Notes: generated by a model from the letters alone, not told the origin. Shown: positions 1 to 8,412, counted from the first letter of the stretch. The stretch: DNA of 64,000 nucleotides from Polaribacter sp. L3A8 (GCF_009796785.1 NZ_CP047026.1:2648501-2712500), one strand, 5' to 3'. Numbers and translations: made by a program.

Positions 1-545
1 GAGCAAAATTTACAGTTACCTACCCAAGTAGTTTTATGTTGGTAGCAAGTATGAACCCGAGTCCGAGTGGTTTTTTTAATGACCCAAATAGCCCAATGAC
101 TTCTTCTCCACAAGAAATGCAACGTTATTTAAGCAAAATTTCTGGACCATTATTAGACAGAATCGATATTCATATAGAAGTTACTCCTGTTCCATTTGCA
201 AAACTATCAGAAGAACGCAAAGGTGAATCTAGTGTTGCCATTAGAAAACGAGTTACGGCATCTAGAGAAATACAATCTGAGCGATTTAAAGACTTTGAAA
301 ACGTACATTATAATGCACAAATGAATGTAAAACAGATTCGTGAATTTTGCAAATTATCACCAGAAAGTTTATCCCTTTTAAAAACTGCAATGGAAAAATT
401 AAACCTTTCTGCCAGAGCCTATGATCGAATATTAAAAGTATCTAGAACAATCGCAGATTTAGCAAATTCTAAAGATATTTCTCCAGATCATATTGCAGAG
501 GCAATACAGTATAGAAGTCTAGATAGAGATGGTTGGTTGGGGTAA
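1..545 (+). CDS. YifB/ComM-family Mg-chelatase-like AAA+ ATPase, C-terminal part (5' truncated)
   Basis: The reading frame is open from the first bases of the window, so only the C-terminal ~180 residues are present and the real start lies outside. The translation begins with a TYPSSFMLVASMNPSPSG stretch, matching the family's sensor region just after the AAA+ core, and continues with GPLLDRIDIHIEV and LNLSARAYDRILKVSRTIADL, both typical of YifB/ComM. ComM proteins are hexameric helicases that promote branch migration during natural transformation; whether this one does is inference. The family's usual MNPCPCG cysteines are replaced by serines (MNPSPSG). The stop is TAA at 543-545 and a convergent transporter gene follows after about 90 bp. 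Confidence 0.9.
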   Translation, partial: AKFTVTYPSSFMLVASMNPSPSGFFNDPNSPMTSSPQEMQRYLSKISGPLLDRIDIHIEVTPVPFAKLSEERKGESSVAIRKRVTASREIQSERFKDFENVHYNAQMNVKQIREFCKLSPESLSLLKTAMEKLNLSARAYDRILKVSRTIADLANSKDISPDHIAEAIQYRSLDRDGWLG

Positions 546-632
546 AATAGATTTATCTAAACGCAAAGGCGCAAAGGTAAATCGCAAAGTTAACAGAGAA
601 GAATGGTTAAAAATCTTTGCTTTTTATTTAAA

Positions 633-1475
633 TTAACTACGTTTACTTTTGATATAAATATTATAAAGCAAGCCAAACATTATTAAAAACACACCTAACA
701 AGGTCCATAAATTATAGATTTCTCCAAACCAAAATGCACCGATAGCAATCATAAAAATGACTTCTAAATACTTTAAAGGTGCAATTACATTTGTTTCGTG
801 AGATTGTAATGCTTTGGTCATGTATAATTGGCCAACATAACCAAAAACACCTAAACTTAATAGTAACAACCATTCTACTAAACTTGGGTTTCTCCAATGA
901 TTGATAGACATAATACCCCCAAAAACAAAAGCCATTACCATAAAGTAATTGATAATTACTAATGGATTTTCAGTGTCTCCTATTTTACGAATCACCACAA
1001 AAATAACACCTAAAGAAATTGCAGATAATAAAACAAAAATTATTCCCATAGAATCTACATCTACTCCAAAACCCTTAATGATTAATACACCAGCAAATGC
1101 TATTAAAAACAGCAGCCATTGTATTGGTTTTATTTTCTCTTTCAAGAATATAAAGGCAAAAATAGCAGCGAAAATTGGTGACGTATATCTTAATGAAACG
1201 GCAGTACCAACCGCTAAATAATTTAATGACTGAAAGAAACATGTTAATGAAATTACACCAGTAAGACCTCTAATAAATAACAGTTTTTTATGCGTACCAA
1301 GAATAGGAATTTTAGCCTTTAAAATTAATGGTACTGTAAAACACAACGTACCAATAGATCTAAAAAATACAATTTGATAAGCGCTAAAATCATTTAAATA
1401 TTTTACAACTGCATTCATTAATGAAAATGCAATTACACTAAAAATCATATAAAAAATGGCTGTTGAGCTTTTCAT
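633..1475 (-). CDS. EamA/DMT-superfamily transporter
   Basis: A 280-residue hydrophobic protein with about ten predicted membrane segments in two repeated halves, the architecture of EamA drug/metabolite transporters. Recognisable features are the N-terminal segment MKSSTAIFYMIFSVIAFS, an FFRSIG motif after the first helix, and a second-half segment ending VIFMIAIGAFWFGE. An in-frame ATG 48 bp upstream (1523) would add 16 polar residues not expected in this family, so the ATG at 1475 is preferred. The substrate cannot be told from the sequence; amino acids, sugars or nucleobases are all known for the superfamily. The gene stands alone, convergent with the preceding ATPase gene. Confidence 0.87.
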   Translation of the reverse strand: MKSSTAIFYMIFSVIAFSLMNAVVKYLNDFSAYQIVFFRSIGTLCFTVPLILKAKIPILGTHKKLLFIRGLTGVISLTCFFQSLNYLAVGTAVSLRYTSPIFAAIFAFIFLKEKIKPIQWLLFLIAFAGVLIIKGFGVDVDSMGIIFVLLSAISLGVIFVVIRKIGDTENPLVIINYFMVMAFVFGGIMSINHWRNPSLVEWLLLLSLGVFGYVGQLYMTKALQSHETNVIAPLKYLEVIFMIAIGAFWFGEIYNLWTLLGVFLIMFGLLYNIYIKSKRS

Positions 1476-1597
1476 AAAGAAGTAGTTTGTACTATTTTTA
1501 TTATAAGCGTACAAAAATAACATTAAAATAAAGAAAACTACTTTAGTTTGTATAGAACCTTAGCTTTAGAAATAATAGAATTTGAATGTTTTTTAAA

Positions 1598-2404
1598 TTA
1601 AAAACTCCAATTTTTATAACTACTAGAGCTTTCTAACTTATTTTCAACAGAATCCTCTAATTCTTTAAAGAAATCGATACCCGTTAAAGCTTCAATTTTA
1701 TCTACCGAAACCACAAATTTATACAAAGGTAAATTAGATTCTTTATGAGGCATTAAAAACGCCAACATTTTAATTTTACCCTTTGTTTTATCTAAGATTA
1801 ATTTATAAAACTGATTTGGAACAGAAACAGATTCACTACCAATCGTTTTTAAATTGTTTTCTAAAACGCCTCCTGTAATTACAAATACTCCATCGTTTTT
1901 CTTTGCCCAATAACGCACTTTCTGTTCTAGACGATTCCAAACCCCTGCATTAAATTGATGTTCTTGCGGACTGATATTACTTGTTAAAAAAGTTTCGTCG
2001 TGCGCAGCTTTAGAAAAACGTCTGTCTGCAGCAGGACATAAATGCCCTTTATCGTAACCAGATTTTTTATAATTACGCCAATGAGCTGCTTTGGTTTTTA
2101 CGGCGTTGTCAATTTCAAAATAAGGTCTTTTGTAATTGGTACTACTTAAATCGGATGCTTTTAACTCATACGCAACCCATTCTGCTTGTTCGTGTTTTTC
2201 GCTATAGGATAACGAATAGTTTTGATGATGCACCACTTGGTTGGTTGTACTTGTTGGCAAAAAATATTGATTGGTAGTTGCTTTTGGTATTTTACCAGCT
2301 TCTATTACAACATTTTCTTCTTCTGAATTTAAAAATTGTTCATAACCATAAACCGCAATTAAAATAACAACAGAAATTATGGAAAGCAATGTCTTTTTCT
2401 TCAA
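1598..2404 (-). CDS. Secreted DNA/RNA non-specific endonuclease
   Basis: A 268-residue protein whose central part carries the beta-beta-alpha metal nuclease signature YDKGHLCPAADRRFS (residues about 119-133), a variant of the DRGHxxPA motif of the Serratia NucA/EndoG family. The motif histidine is the general base, and the asparagine of TSNISPQ further on fits the Mg ligand position. The N-terminus (MKKKTLLSIISVVILIAVYGYEQFL) is a signal peptide or membrane anchor, so the enzyme should act outside the cytoplasm on DNA or RNA, for nutrient scavenging or defence. It is a single gene on the minus strand between a transporter and a DinB-like gene. Length is normal for the family. Confidence 0.9.
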   Translation of the reverse strand: MKKKTLLSIISVVILIAVYGYEQFLNSEEENVVIEAGKIPKATTNQYFLPTSTTNQVVHHQNYSLSYSEKHEQAEWVAYELKASDLSSTNYKRPYFEIDNAVKTKAAHWRNYKKSGYDKGHLCPAADRRFSKAAHDETFLTSNISPQEHQFNAGVWNRLEQKVRYWAKKNDGVFVITGGVLENNLKTIGSESVSVPNQFYKLILDKTKGKIKMLAFLMPHKESNLPLYKFVVSVDKIEALTGIDFFKELEDSVENKLESSSSYKNWSF

Positions 2405-2462
2405 AATATATTTTTTTATAATTATTAATTACCGCAAAGATAAAGAAGTAAAAAAATAGATT

Positions 2463-2936
2463 TTACTTCTTTAATATACTCTTTACAATCTTTAAGTGAT
2501 GGTTTGTATGTGTATCTATAAAACGGAAAACTCTTTTCTTATTTATATGTCCGAATAAAGGATGTCTGAAATAAGCGTTTTCATCTAAGTTTTTAATTGC
2601 TTCTATATGCGCTATTGCCGCTGCTAATTGTGTAACAATAGCTGCTTCTAAAATTACTTCTGGAGATTTAAGATATTCTGGTGCTTTTGCTTTTCCTCTC
2701 GGAAAAAAACCAAGTGTAAGGCATATTTTTCCGACAAGCGTAAAATTATTTCTAAATAATGTTGGGTCTGATGTACTAATACTTTCTGCTACAGCATTCA
2801 ATACTCTTAAACTATGGTCTAAATGCCATGCAACGTCTGCTTTAGAAACACTAGTATCTACACTTTTACTATGTGGAATATAACTTTCTAAAAGGTTTAA
2901 TCGGTTTTCTAAGGTTGACGTATTTATTGCTTTCAT
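2463..2936 (-). CDS. DinB-superfamily / DUF1569-like protein
   Basis: A 157-residue helical protein with histidines in the positions expected for a DinB-like metal site: WHLDHSLRV near residue 42, YFRHPLFGH near 125 and THTNHHLKIV near the C-terminus. The last motif (HxxHHL) is typical of DUF1569/DinB_2 four-helix bundles, which bind a divalent metal and include thiol-dependent S-transferases. No signal peptide is present, so it is probably cytoplasmic. The substrate is unknown. The gene is monocistronic; a repeat-filled spacer lies upstream of its start. Confidence 0.75.
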   Translation of the reverse strand: MKAINTSTLENRLNLLESYIPHSKSVDTSVSKADVAWHLDHSLRVLNAVAESISTSDPTLFRNNFTLVGKICLTLGFFPRGKAKAPEYLKSPEVILEAAIVTQLAAAIAHIEAIKNLDENAYFRHPLFGHINKKRVFRFIDTHTNHHLKIVKSILKK

Positions 2937-2991
2937 TCAGAATTTATTTTTTTAAAGGTACTTAAAATTGATGAAACTCTTTTAGTTATTA

Positions 2992-3119
2992 CAGATTCGC
3001 GTTAAGGATAGAACGGTCTGTTTGAGCTCTTTTTTACTGTTAGTTAGAGTGAATTTTGAAGAATGAAAAATTTGTATCGAGAACTAGCAGTAAAAAAAGC
3101 GAGTAGTGAAAGCCTGTTA
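2992..3119 (+). repeat. Family-A hairpin repeat, copy 1, with nested family-D insert
   Basis: Starts with GTTAAGGATAGAACGG and ends with GTGAAAGCCTGTTAA. A central stem (CTCTTTTTTACTG paired with CAGTAAAAAAAGCGAG) is split by about 40 nt, running from GTTAGAGTGAATTTTG to TGTATCGAGAAC, that is nearly identical in copy 2 at 8271. It lies in the 396-bp spacer between the DinB-like gene and ahcY. The spacer holds no credible gene; weak ORFs there are translations of repeats. Confidence 0.8.
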
Positions 3120-3151
3120 AAACGCCCAAAAAGAAGTTGAATTTATAAAAA

Positions 3152-3186
3152 AGAGATTGCTTCGTCATTCTTCCTCGCAATGACAG
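3152..3186. repeat. Family-B repeat (GTCATTGCGAGG...GAAGCAATCT)
   Basis: On the minus strand this reads TGTCATTGCGAGGAAGAATG followed by ACGAAGCAATCTC. The same short unit recurs in this window at 5373-5444, 8122-8238, 8620-8697, 36502-36677 and 53145-53326, always between genes. Confidence 0.8.
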
Positions 3187-3192
3187 ATAAAG

Positions 3193-3224
3193 AAAAACCC
3201 TTTCAAATAAATGAAAGGGTTTTG
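3193..3224 (-). terminator. Rho-independent terminator of ahcY
   Basis: Inverted repeat AAAACCCTTTCA/TGAAAGGGTTTT with a 6-nt loop; read on the minus strand it is followed by a T-run. It lies about 110 bp past the ahcY stop. Confidence 0.75.
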
Positions 3225-3230
3225 TATTTA

Positions 3231-3273
3231 TGAGATTTCTCAATCGACTAAAAAGTCTCATTTAGAAATGACA
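3231..3273. repeat. Family-C repeat (GTCATTTnnAAATGAG...GATTGAGAAATCT)
   Basis: On the minus strand it reads GTCATTTCTAAATGAGAC, then TTTTTAGTCGATTGAG. Nearly the same sequence occurs at 53145-53190, and diverged copies occur at 36502-36545 and about 8062-8100. A dispersed intergenic repeat with a short self-complementary end. Confidence 0.75.
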
Positions 3274-3332
3274 AATAGTTTGTGATTTTTGATTGTCACT
3301 AATAACTAACAACCAAAAACTAACAACTTTTT

Positions 3333-4646
3333 TTAGTATCTATAGTGTTCTGGCTTATAAGGACCTTCTACAGTTACACCAATATAAGAAGCTTGTTCTT
3401 CGCGTAATTCAGTTAATTCGACACCGATTTTTGCTAAGTGTAATTTTGCTACTTTTTCATCTAAATGCTTTGGTAACATATATACTTCATTTTCGTAAGC
3501 ATCTCTGTTTGTCCAAAGTTCTATTTGAGCCAAAGTTTGGTTTGTAAATGAGTTAGACATTACAAAACTTGGGTGACCTGTTGCACAACCTAAGTTTACT
3601 AAACGACCTTCTGCTAACAAAATAATGTCGTTTCCGTTAATGTTATATTTATCAACCTGTGGTTTGATAGTATCTTTTGAAGCACCATGATTACCGTTTA
3701 ACCAAGCCATGTCAATTTCGTTATCGAAATGCCCAATGTTACAAACGATTACCTTGTCTTTCATAGCCTCAAAATGACGACCTTGAATAATATCTTTGTT
3801 TCCTGTAGTTGTAATAATAATGTCTGAATTACCAACAACAGTTTCTAAACGTTTTACCTCAAAACCATCCATTGCAGCTTGTAAAGCACAAATAGGATCG
3901 ATTTCTGTAACCGTTACAATAGAACCTGCACCTTTAAAAGAAGCTGCTGTTCCTTTACCAACATCTCCATAACCACAAACAGTTACACGTTTACCGGCTA
4001 ACATAATATCTGTTGCTCTACGAATTGCATCTACTGCAGATTCTTTACAACCATATTTATTATCGAATTTAGATTTTGTAACAGAATCGTTTACGTTAAT
4101 TGCTGGCATTGGTAAAGTTCCTGCTTTTACTCTTTCGTACAATCTATGAACTCCTGTTGTAGTTTCTTCTGATAAACCATTAATACCTGCAGCTAATTCT
4201 GGGTAACGATCTAAAACCATATTTGTTAAATCTCCACCATCATCTAAAATTAAGTTTAATGGTTTTCTGTCTTCTCCAAAGAATAAAGTTTGCTCGATAC
4301 ACCAGTCAAATTCTTCTTCAGTTAAACCTTTCCAAGCATAAACCGCTGTTCCTGCTGCTGCAATTGCTGCTGCTGCTTGATCTTGTGTAGAAAAAATATT
4401 ACAAGAACTCCAAGTAACTTCTGCTCCTAAAGCTTGTAAAGTTTCTATTAAAACTGCTGTTTGAATTGTCATGTGAAGACAACCTGCAATTCTAGCTCCT
4501 TTTAAAGGTTGCTCGTTTTTGTACTCTTCTCTTAAAGACATTAATCCTGGCATTTCTGCCTCTGCCAATAAAATTTCTTTTCTTCCCCAAGCTGCTAAAG
4601 AAATATCTTTAACTTTATTTGGTACGTAAGCTAATTTAGTGCTCAT
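3333..4646 (-). CDS. ahcY: Adenosylhomocysteinase
   Basis: A 437-residue S-adenosyl-L-homocysteine hydrolase that reversibly cleaves SAH to adenosine and homocysteine, recycling the product of all SAM-dependent methylations. Clear family landmarks are [17 protein letters not shown] near residue 55, [17 protein letters not shown], the NAD-binding [17 protein letters not shown], and the C-terminal [10 protein letters not shown] with the conserved lysine and tyrosine that reach into the partner subunit's NAD site. Cytoplasmic homotetramer in other bacteria. Length is full. A TAACTTTG box about 36 bp upstream supports the start at 4646. The gene is divergent from the phosphopantetheinyl transferase gene. 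Confidence 0.98.
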   Translation of the reverse strand: MSTKLAYVPNKVKDISLAAWGRKEILLAEAEMPGLMSLREEYKNEQPLKGARIAGCLHMTIQTAVLIETLQALGAEVTWSSCNIFSTQDQAAAAIAAAGTAVYAWKGLTEEEFDWCIEQTLFFGEDRKPLNLILDDGGDLTNMVLDRYPELAAGINGLSEETTTGVHRLYERVKAGTLPMPAINVNDSVTKSKFDNKYGCKESAVDAIRRATDIMLAGKRVTVCGYGDVGKGTAASFKGAGSIVTVTEIDPICALQAAMDGFEVKRLETVVGNSDIIITTTGNKDIIQGRHFEAMKDKVIVCNIGHFDNEIDMAWLNGNHGASKDTIKPQVDKYNINGNDIILLAEGRLVNLGCATGHPSFVMSNSFTNQTLAQIELWTNRDAYENEVYMLPKHLDEKVAKLHLAKIGVELTELREEQASYIGVTVEGPYKPEHYRY

Positions 4647-4681
4647 ATTATGTATATTTATATTCTAATTTTTTCGAGCTG

Positions 4682-4689
4682 CAAAGTTA
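4682..4689 (-). promoter_or_regulatory. -7 promoter box of ahcY
   Basis: TAACTTTG on the minus strand matches the Bacteroidetes housekeeping -7 consensus TAnnTTTG and leaves a leader of roughly 30 nt before the ATG at 4646. Confidence 0.6.
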
Positions 4690-4710
4690 CGACATCCATT
4701 TTAAAAAAGT

Positions 4711-5337
4711 ATGCCTCTTTACAAAAGTTTAACGATTAACAAAAACACTAAAGTATTCATTTGGAAAATTGAAGAATCATTTAATCAATTAAATACAAAC
4801 GTTTTACTTACTGATAAAAGTCAGACTCGTTTAGACGGAATGAAATCGGACTTACACCAAAGGGGTTTTTTAAGTGTGCGTCATTTATTAAAAGAAGCTG
4901 GTTATTCTGATTCGGATTTAGTTTATGATGAATTTGGAAAACCACACTTAAAGGATGGAAAGTTTATTTCGATAACACATTCCTTCACTTTTTCTGGGTT
5001 GATAATTTCTGATAATTTACATGTTGGTATTGATATTGAAATGCAACGTGATAAAATATTGAAAATTGCACACAAATTCACCTCCATTAAAGAGTATGTA
5101 ACCATTGCAAACCACGATGCTTTAATAAGTAAACTAACCATTGTTTGGGGAGGAAAAGAGAGCTTATATAAAATCTACGGAAAGAAAAAATTACGCTTTT
5201 TAGAAAATATTTATATTGAAGATTTTGATTTTTCTGATAAAAAGACAACTGGTAAAATTCGTTATAACGGAGAGGAAACCTCTTATACTATAGAATTTTT
5301 AGAGTTTGAAGGTTTTACGTGTGTGTATGCTTTTTAG
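4711..5337 (+). CDS. 4'-phosphopantetheinyl transferase superfamily protein
   Basis: A 208-residue Sfp/HetI-like transferase. It moves the phosphopantetheine arm of CoA onto a serine of a carrier protein. The two diagnostic motifs are HVGIDIEMQ (residues about 107-115, with the Mg-binding aspartate and glutamate) and WGGKESLYKIYGKKK (about 148-162, the WxxKEAxxK signature). Size is closer to the Sfp type (about 220 aa) than to AcpS (about 120 aa), so the target may be a secondary-metabolite or second fatty-acid carrier protein. No biosynthetic cluster lies next to it in this window. It is divergent from ahcY and followed by a family-B repeat pair. Confidence 0.88.
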   Translation: MPLYKSLTINKNTKVFIWKIEESFNQLNTNVLLTDKSQTRLDGMKSDLHQRGFLSVRHLLKEAGYSDSDLVYDEFGKPHLKDGKFISITHSFTFSGLIISDNLHVGIDIEMQRDKILKIAHKFTSIKEYVTIANHDALISKLTIVWGGKESLYKIYGKKKLRFLENIYIEDFDFSDKKTTGKIRYNGEETSYTIEFLEFEGFTCVYAF

Positions 5338-5372
5338 TTTTAATATTGAAAGTTGGAAAGTAAAAAAGTTTT

Positions 5373-5444
5373 CGTCATTGCGAAGAATGAAGCAATCTTT
5401 TATTTGAAAAACAGATTACTTCGTCATTCTTCCTCGTAATGACA
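5373..5444. repeat. Family-B repeat, inverted pair
   Basis: A forward unit (CGTCATTGCGAAGAATGAAG) is followed about 20 bp later by its reverse complement form ending CTCGTAATGACA, so the two can form a long hairpin. The ATG at 5439, the first in frame with the next gene, is part of the repeat's ATGACA end, which argues against it as the natural start codon. Confidence 0.8.
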
Positions 5445-5468
5445 TATAGGTTTTGTATTTTCGCAGTT

Positions 5469-6191
5469 GTGAATATTTATCAAAACATTTTATTAGCAAA
5501 AAAAGAGGGCAAAAAATTATTGGCTGTTTTAATAGATCCTGAAAAAATAGATCTAGATAATATTGTTGCTTTTTTTGAAAAAGTACATCAATCTATTGCT
5601 ACACATATTTTTGTTGGTGGCAGTACTGATATAAACAACGTAACCGAAAAGGTGGTTGCTGCTATTAAAAAAGAAACACATTTGCCTGTTGTTCTTTTTC
5701 CTGGAGATGTAAAACAAATTACACAAAAAGCAGACGGAATTCTATTTCTGAGTTTACTTTCTGGCAGAAATCCTGAATATTTAATTGAACAACAAATAAA
5801 AAGTGTTCCGTTTTTAAAGGATTCTAATTTAGAAATTTTACCAACGGGTTACATTTTAATTGACGGACAAAAAGAAACGGCAACACAAAGAGTAAGCAAC
5901 ACAAAACCAATTGCACAAGAAAACACAGAATTGATTTTAAACACGGCTTTAGCAGGCGAATTTTCTGGTAAAAAATTGATTTATTTAGAAGCCGGTTCTG
6001 GCGCCAAAGTGCCTGTGGACGCAAATATTATCACTGTTGTAAAAAACAACTTATCGATTCCTTTAATTGTTGGTGGCGGAATTAGAACTAAAGAACAGTT
6101 AAAAAACGCTTTTAATGCAGGTGCAGATGTAGTGGTTATTGGTACTGCTTTTGAAAATGATGAAGCTTTTTTTAACGATTTAAAAAAATAA
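5469..6191 (+). CDS. Geranylgeranylglyceryl/heptaprenylglyceryl phosphate synthase (GGGPS/PcrB family)
   Basis: A TIM-barrel prenyltransferase of about 240 residues that joins a polyprenyl diphosphate to sn-glycerol-1-phosphate by an ether bond. Landmarks are LLAVLIDPEKIDL near the start, the FVGGSTDI loop, VVLFPGDVKQI, EILPTGYILIDG, YLEAGSGA, and the phosphate-binding IVGGGIRTKEQL followed by GADVVVIGTAFE. Archaeal-type GGGPS enzymes are known in Bacteroidetes. A start at ATG 5439 is possible, but it lies inside a dispersed repeat and before the TATTTTCG box, so the GTG at 5469 (MNIYQNILLAKKEG) is preferred. The glycerol-1-phosphate source is not encoded nearby. Confidence 0.92.
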   Translation: MNIYQNILLAKKEGKKLLAVLIDPEKIDLDNIVAFFEKVHQSIATHIFVGGSTDINNVTEKVVAAIKKETHLPVVLFPGDVKQITQKADGILFLSLLSGRNPEYLIEQQIKSVPFLKDSNLEILPTGYILIDGQKETATQRVSNTKPIAQENTELILNTALAGEFSGKKLIYLEAGSGAKVPVDANIITVVKNNLSIPLIVGGGIRTKEQLKNAFNAGADVVVIGTAFENDEAFFNDLKK

Positions 6192-6253
6192 AAGTTTTCT
6201 TTATAGTTTTTCTGAATTCAATCGAAAAAAACACTCGAACTGACAGAATGTAT

Positions 6254-6261
6254 TATTTTTG
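6254..6261 (+). promoter_or_regulatory. -7 promoter box of pnuC
   Basis: TATTTTTG matches TAnnTTTG and lies 18 bp before the preferred pnuC ATG at 6280. The upstream in-frame ATG at 6259 overlaps this box and would probably not be in the transcript. Confidence 0.5.
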
Positions 6262-6279
6262 TGTTTCAAAAAAAAAACA

Positions 6280-6912
6280 ATGACTGATATTTTTGATTTT
6301 TTCTTAGCATCATATCAAGATAAACCAAGTTTTATTATTGTAATCGAAGCCATCATTTTTATTTTTGGTATCATAAGTGTTTTGTACGCTAAAAAAGAAA
6401 ATATTTTAGTATATCCTACAGGGCTAATCGCTACCATTTTATCAGTTTACCTACTATATAAAGATAAATTAATGGGTGATATGATGATGAATTTTTATTT
6501 CTCAATAATGAGTATTTATGGTTGGTGGAACTGGTCAAGAAAAAAAGATAATAAATATTTAATCCCTATTTCAAGAACAGATAATCTAGAAAAGATAATT
6601 GGTGTTGGATTATTTCTAATCACTTTTTTAATTACATATATCGTATATAAAACATCTGGAGTACCAATTGAAGTATCTAATTATATAGATATGTTTACTT
6701 CAGGTCTCTTTTTTGTAGGAATGTGGTATATGGCAAAAAAGAAATTAGAAAACTGGACTATTTGGATTATTGCGGATATTATAACAGTCCCACTTTATGC
6801 ATACCGTGGATGGGGAATGTTGTCATTACAATACCTTATCTTTACAATATTAGCCATTCAAGGTTACATCGTATGGAAAAAGAACTTAAACAAGCCCCAA
6901 TTAACATCGTAA
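6280..6912 (+). CDS. pnuC: PnuC-family nicotinamide riboside (or thiamine, PnuT-like) transporter
   Basis: A 210-residue integral membrane protein with about seven hydrophobic segments. The PnuC core is visible as SIYGWWNWSRKK (residues about 83-94) and a C-terminal IIADIITVPLYAYRGWGMLSLQYLIF, where the W, N/D and Q positions of the substrate pocket lie. PnuC proteins carry nicotinamide riboside by facilitated diffusion coupled to intracellular phosphorylation; PnuT homologues carry thiamine. The next gene encodes a NadR-like kinase and overlaps by 40 bp, which fits trapping of the substrate by phosphorylation. A TPP riboswitch and TonB receptor sit 1.5 kb downstream, so a thiamine substrate is a real alternative. 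Start at 6280 chosen over 6259 because of the promoter box. Confidence 0.88.
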   Translation: MTDIFDFFLASYQDKPSFIIVIEAIIFIFGIISVLYAKKENILVYPTGLIATILSVYLLYKDKLMGDMMMNFYFSIMSIYGWWNWSRKKDNKYLIPISRTDNLEKIIGVGLFLITFLITYIVYKTSGVPIEVSNYIDMFTSGLFFVGMWYMAKKKLENWTIWIIADIITVPLYAYRGWGMLSLQYLIFTILAIQGYIVWKKNLNKPQLTS

Positions 6913-7532
6913 AAGTTGTTTTATTCGGACCTGAATCTTCTGGTAAAACTACTCTTTCTCGTCATTTAGCACGTTATTACAATACGGTTTGGGCGCCAGA
7001 ATTTGCACGTGAATATTTACAAGAAAAATGGAACAACGAGCGTAAAACTTGCGAAAAAGATGATTTACTTCCTATTGCAATCGGACAAATGAAATTAGAA
7101 AATACGTTGGCTAAAAAGGCTGATAAAATTTTAATTTGTGATACCGATTTATTAGAAACCAAAGTATATTCCGAAGAGTTTTATGGCGGTTTTGTTGATG
7201 AAAGACTAGACGAAGCGGCAGATGAAAACACATACGACTTGTACTTATTAACGTATATAGACACGCCTTGGGAAGAAGATGATTTACGAGACAGACCAGA
7301 GCTACGTTTAGAAATGTTTAATGCTTTTGAAAAATCTTTAATAGATCATAACAGACCTTATATTTTATTAAAAGGCGATAAAGAAACTCGTTTAAAGAAT
7401 GCTACAGCAGCTATTGATAAAATAATTGCTGATAAAGAAAATTTACATTCTTTTTCTGATTCTTTACAAGATGTAGACATGCATTTTCTACATCAAAACA
7501 CGGGTGATTTTGGCACTCCGTTTGAGTATTGA
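6873..7532 (+). CDS. NadR/ribosylnicotinamide-kinase-like P-loop ATPase
   Basis: A 219-residue protein whose start, MEKELKQAPINIVKVVLFG, overlaps the end of pnuC by 40 bp in another frame. It carries a Walker A loop GPESSGKTTLSRHLA and the following WAPEFAREYLQEKW, which closely resemble the ribosylnicotinamide kinase domain of NadR. ICDTDLLETKVYSEEFYG and DTPWEEDDLRDRP fit the Walker B and lid regions. There is no NMN adenylyltransferase or DNA-binding domain, so it is a stand-alone kinase. Translational coupling to pnuC suggests that it phosphorylates the imported vitamin. In Bacteroidetes the same pair could serve thiamine salvage. The specificity is inference. Confidence 0.85.
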   Translation: MEKELKQAPINIVKVVLFGPESSGKTTLSRHLARYYNTVWAPEFAREYLQEKWNNERKTCEKDDLLPIAIGQMKLENTLAKKADKILICDTDLLETKVYSEEFYGGFVDERLDEAADENTYDLYLLTYIDTPWEEDDLRDRPELRLEMFNAFEKSLIDHNRPYILLKGDKETRLKNATAAIDKIIADKENLHSFSDSLQDVDMHFLHQNTGDFGTPFEY

Positions 7533-7543
7533 ATAACAGAAAA

Positions 7544-7571
7544 AGTGATAAGTGATAAGTGATAAGTGATA
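7544..7571. repeat. Tandem repeat, four copies of AGTGATA
   Basis: Four perfect 7-bp copies directly after the kinase gene stop. Too short and gapless for a CRISPR. Probably slippage-prone spacer DNA. Confidence 0.8.
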
Positions 7572-7636
7572 AAACTATCAATATTTATCTAAAAACACTA
7601 CTAATTTCTTTATTATAGACTTTATTTTTAGAACAA

Positions 7637-8041
7637 ATGAACAAAGAAAACATCTTAAAAGAACTCAGTTTTAAAGGCATTAGAAGTTCTGGTGCTGGCG
7701 GGCAGCATGTAAATAAAGTGTCTTCTAAAATTGAGTTGACTTTTGATTTAGAAAACTCTCTTTCTCTTTCTGATACTGAAAAAACACTTCTAAAAACAAA
7801 GCTTTCAAATAAGCTAACTAAAGAAAACACGTTGGTTTTATTTTGTGACGAATCTCGTTCTCAGCACAGAAATAAGGAAGTAGCTATAAAACGTTTTTTA
7901 GAATTATTACGGGTAAATTTAATTCGCCCGAAAAAAAGAAGACCTACAAAACCGAGCAAATCTTCTGTTCGAAAAAATGCCGAAAAGAAAAAAAGAAATT
8001 CGGTTAAAAAAACATTGAGAAAGAAACCAGGTTTAGATTAA
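7637..8041 (+). CDS. arfB: Alternative ribosome-rescue factor ArfB (YaeJ/ICT1-type peptidyl-tRNA hydrolase)
   Basis: A 134-residue codon-independent release factor that frees ribosomes stalled at the 3' end of truncated mRNA. The catalytic motif is RSSGAGGQHVNKVSSKIEL (residues about 17-35) with the GGQ loop that hydrolyses peptidyl-tRNA. The C-terminus is a lysine/arginine-rich tail (residues about 95-134) that in homologues inserts into the empty mRNA channel. The GGQ domain starts within the first 20 residues and no codon-recognition domains of RF1/RF2 are present, which separates ArfB from true release factors. A single gene; the repeat-rich spacer of the riboswitch region follows. Confidence 0.95.
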   Translation: MNKENILKELSFKGIRSSGAGGQHVNKVSSKIELTFDLENSLSLSDTEKTLLKTKLSNKLTKENTLVLFCDESRSQHRNKEVAIKRFLELLRVNLIRPKKRRPTKPSKSSVRKNAEKKKRNSVKKTLRKKPGLD

Positions 8042-8061
8042 AAATTACATTTTTTAACTTA

Positions 8062-8238
8062 AGATTCCTCAATCGTCAAACTACTCATTTCGGAATGGCT
8101 TACTTATTATTGCTTTTTAAAATGAGTTATTGCGAGGTACAAAACTCTCTTTTTATAATACCAAATAAACATCAAAATTCATTTGATATAAGGATGAGAT
8201 TGCCACAGTTTACAAAAAAGTAAACTTCGCAATGACAG
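8062..8238. repeat. Composite of diverged family-C and family-B repeats
   Basis: A family-C-like piece (CCTCAATCGTCAAACTACTC) is followed by a loose family-B inverted pair: TTATTGCGAGGTAC at about 8123 and ACTTCGCAATGACA ending at 8238. No ORF of note is present. Confidence 0.6.
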
Positions 8239-8270
8239 AAATTAAAATCGACCTAAAACCAAAAGCTAAC

Positions 8271-8412
8271 AAACAGGCTTAGCCCTGATTGAACGATCTG
8301 TTTGAGCTCTTTTTTACTGGCAGTTCGAGTGAATTTTGAAGAATGAAAAATTTGTATCGAGAACAGACTGTAAAAAAAGCGAGTAGTGAAAGCAGGAAAT
8401 AGCTTCTAAAAA
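8271..8412 (+). repeat. Family-A hairpin repeat, copy 2, with nested family-D insert
   Basis: Runs from AACAGGCTTAGCCCTGATTG to AGCAGGAAATAGCTTC. Outer arms TAGC/GCT and CCTG/CAGG pair, as do CTCTTTTTT and AAAAAAAGCGAG. The loop is enlarged by about 40 nt shared with copy 1 (from GTTCGAGTGAATTTTG to TGTATCGAGAAC). It sits just upstream of the riboswitch promoter. Confidence 0.85.

Noticed and set aside
1..545. Serine for cysteine change (MNPSPSG) in the YifB/ComM fragment as a sign of decay
   Set aside because: The frame is intact and, as far as I recall, this form is common in Bacteroidetes members of the family.
3040..3261. 73-aa minus-strand ORF between the DinB-like gene and ahcY
   Set aside because: It translates family-A, B and C repeats and shows no protein-like features.
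7544..7571. Four tandem AGTGATA units considered as a CRISPR or iteron array
   Set aside because: Units are 7 bp with no spacers, no cas genes nearby, and no replication gene. Simple slippage is enough.
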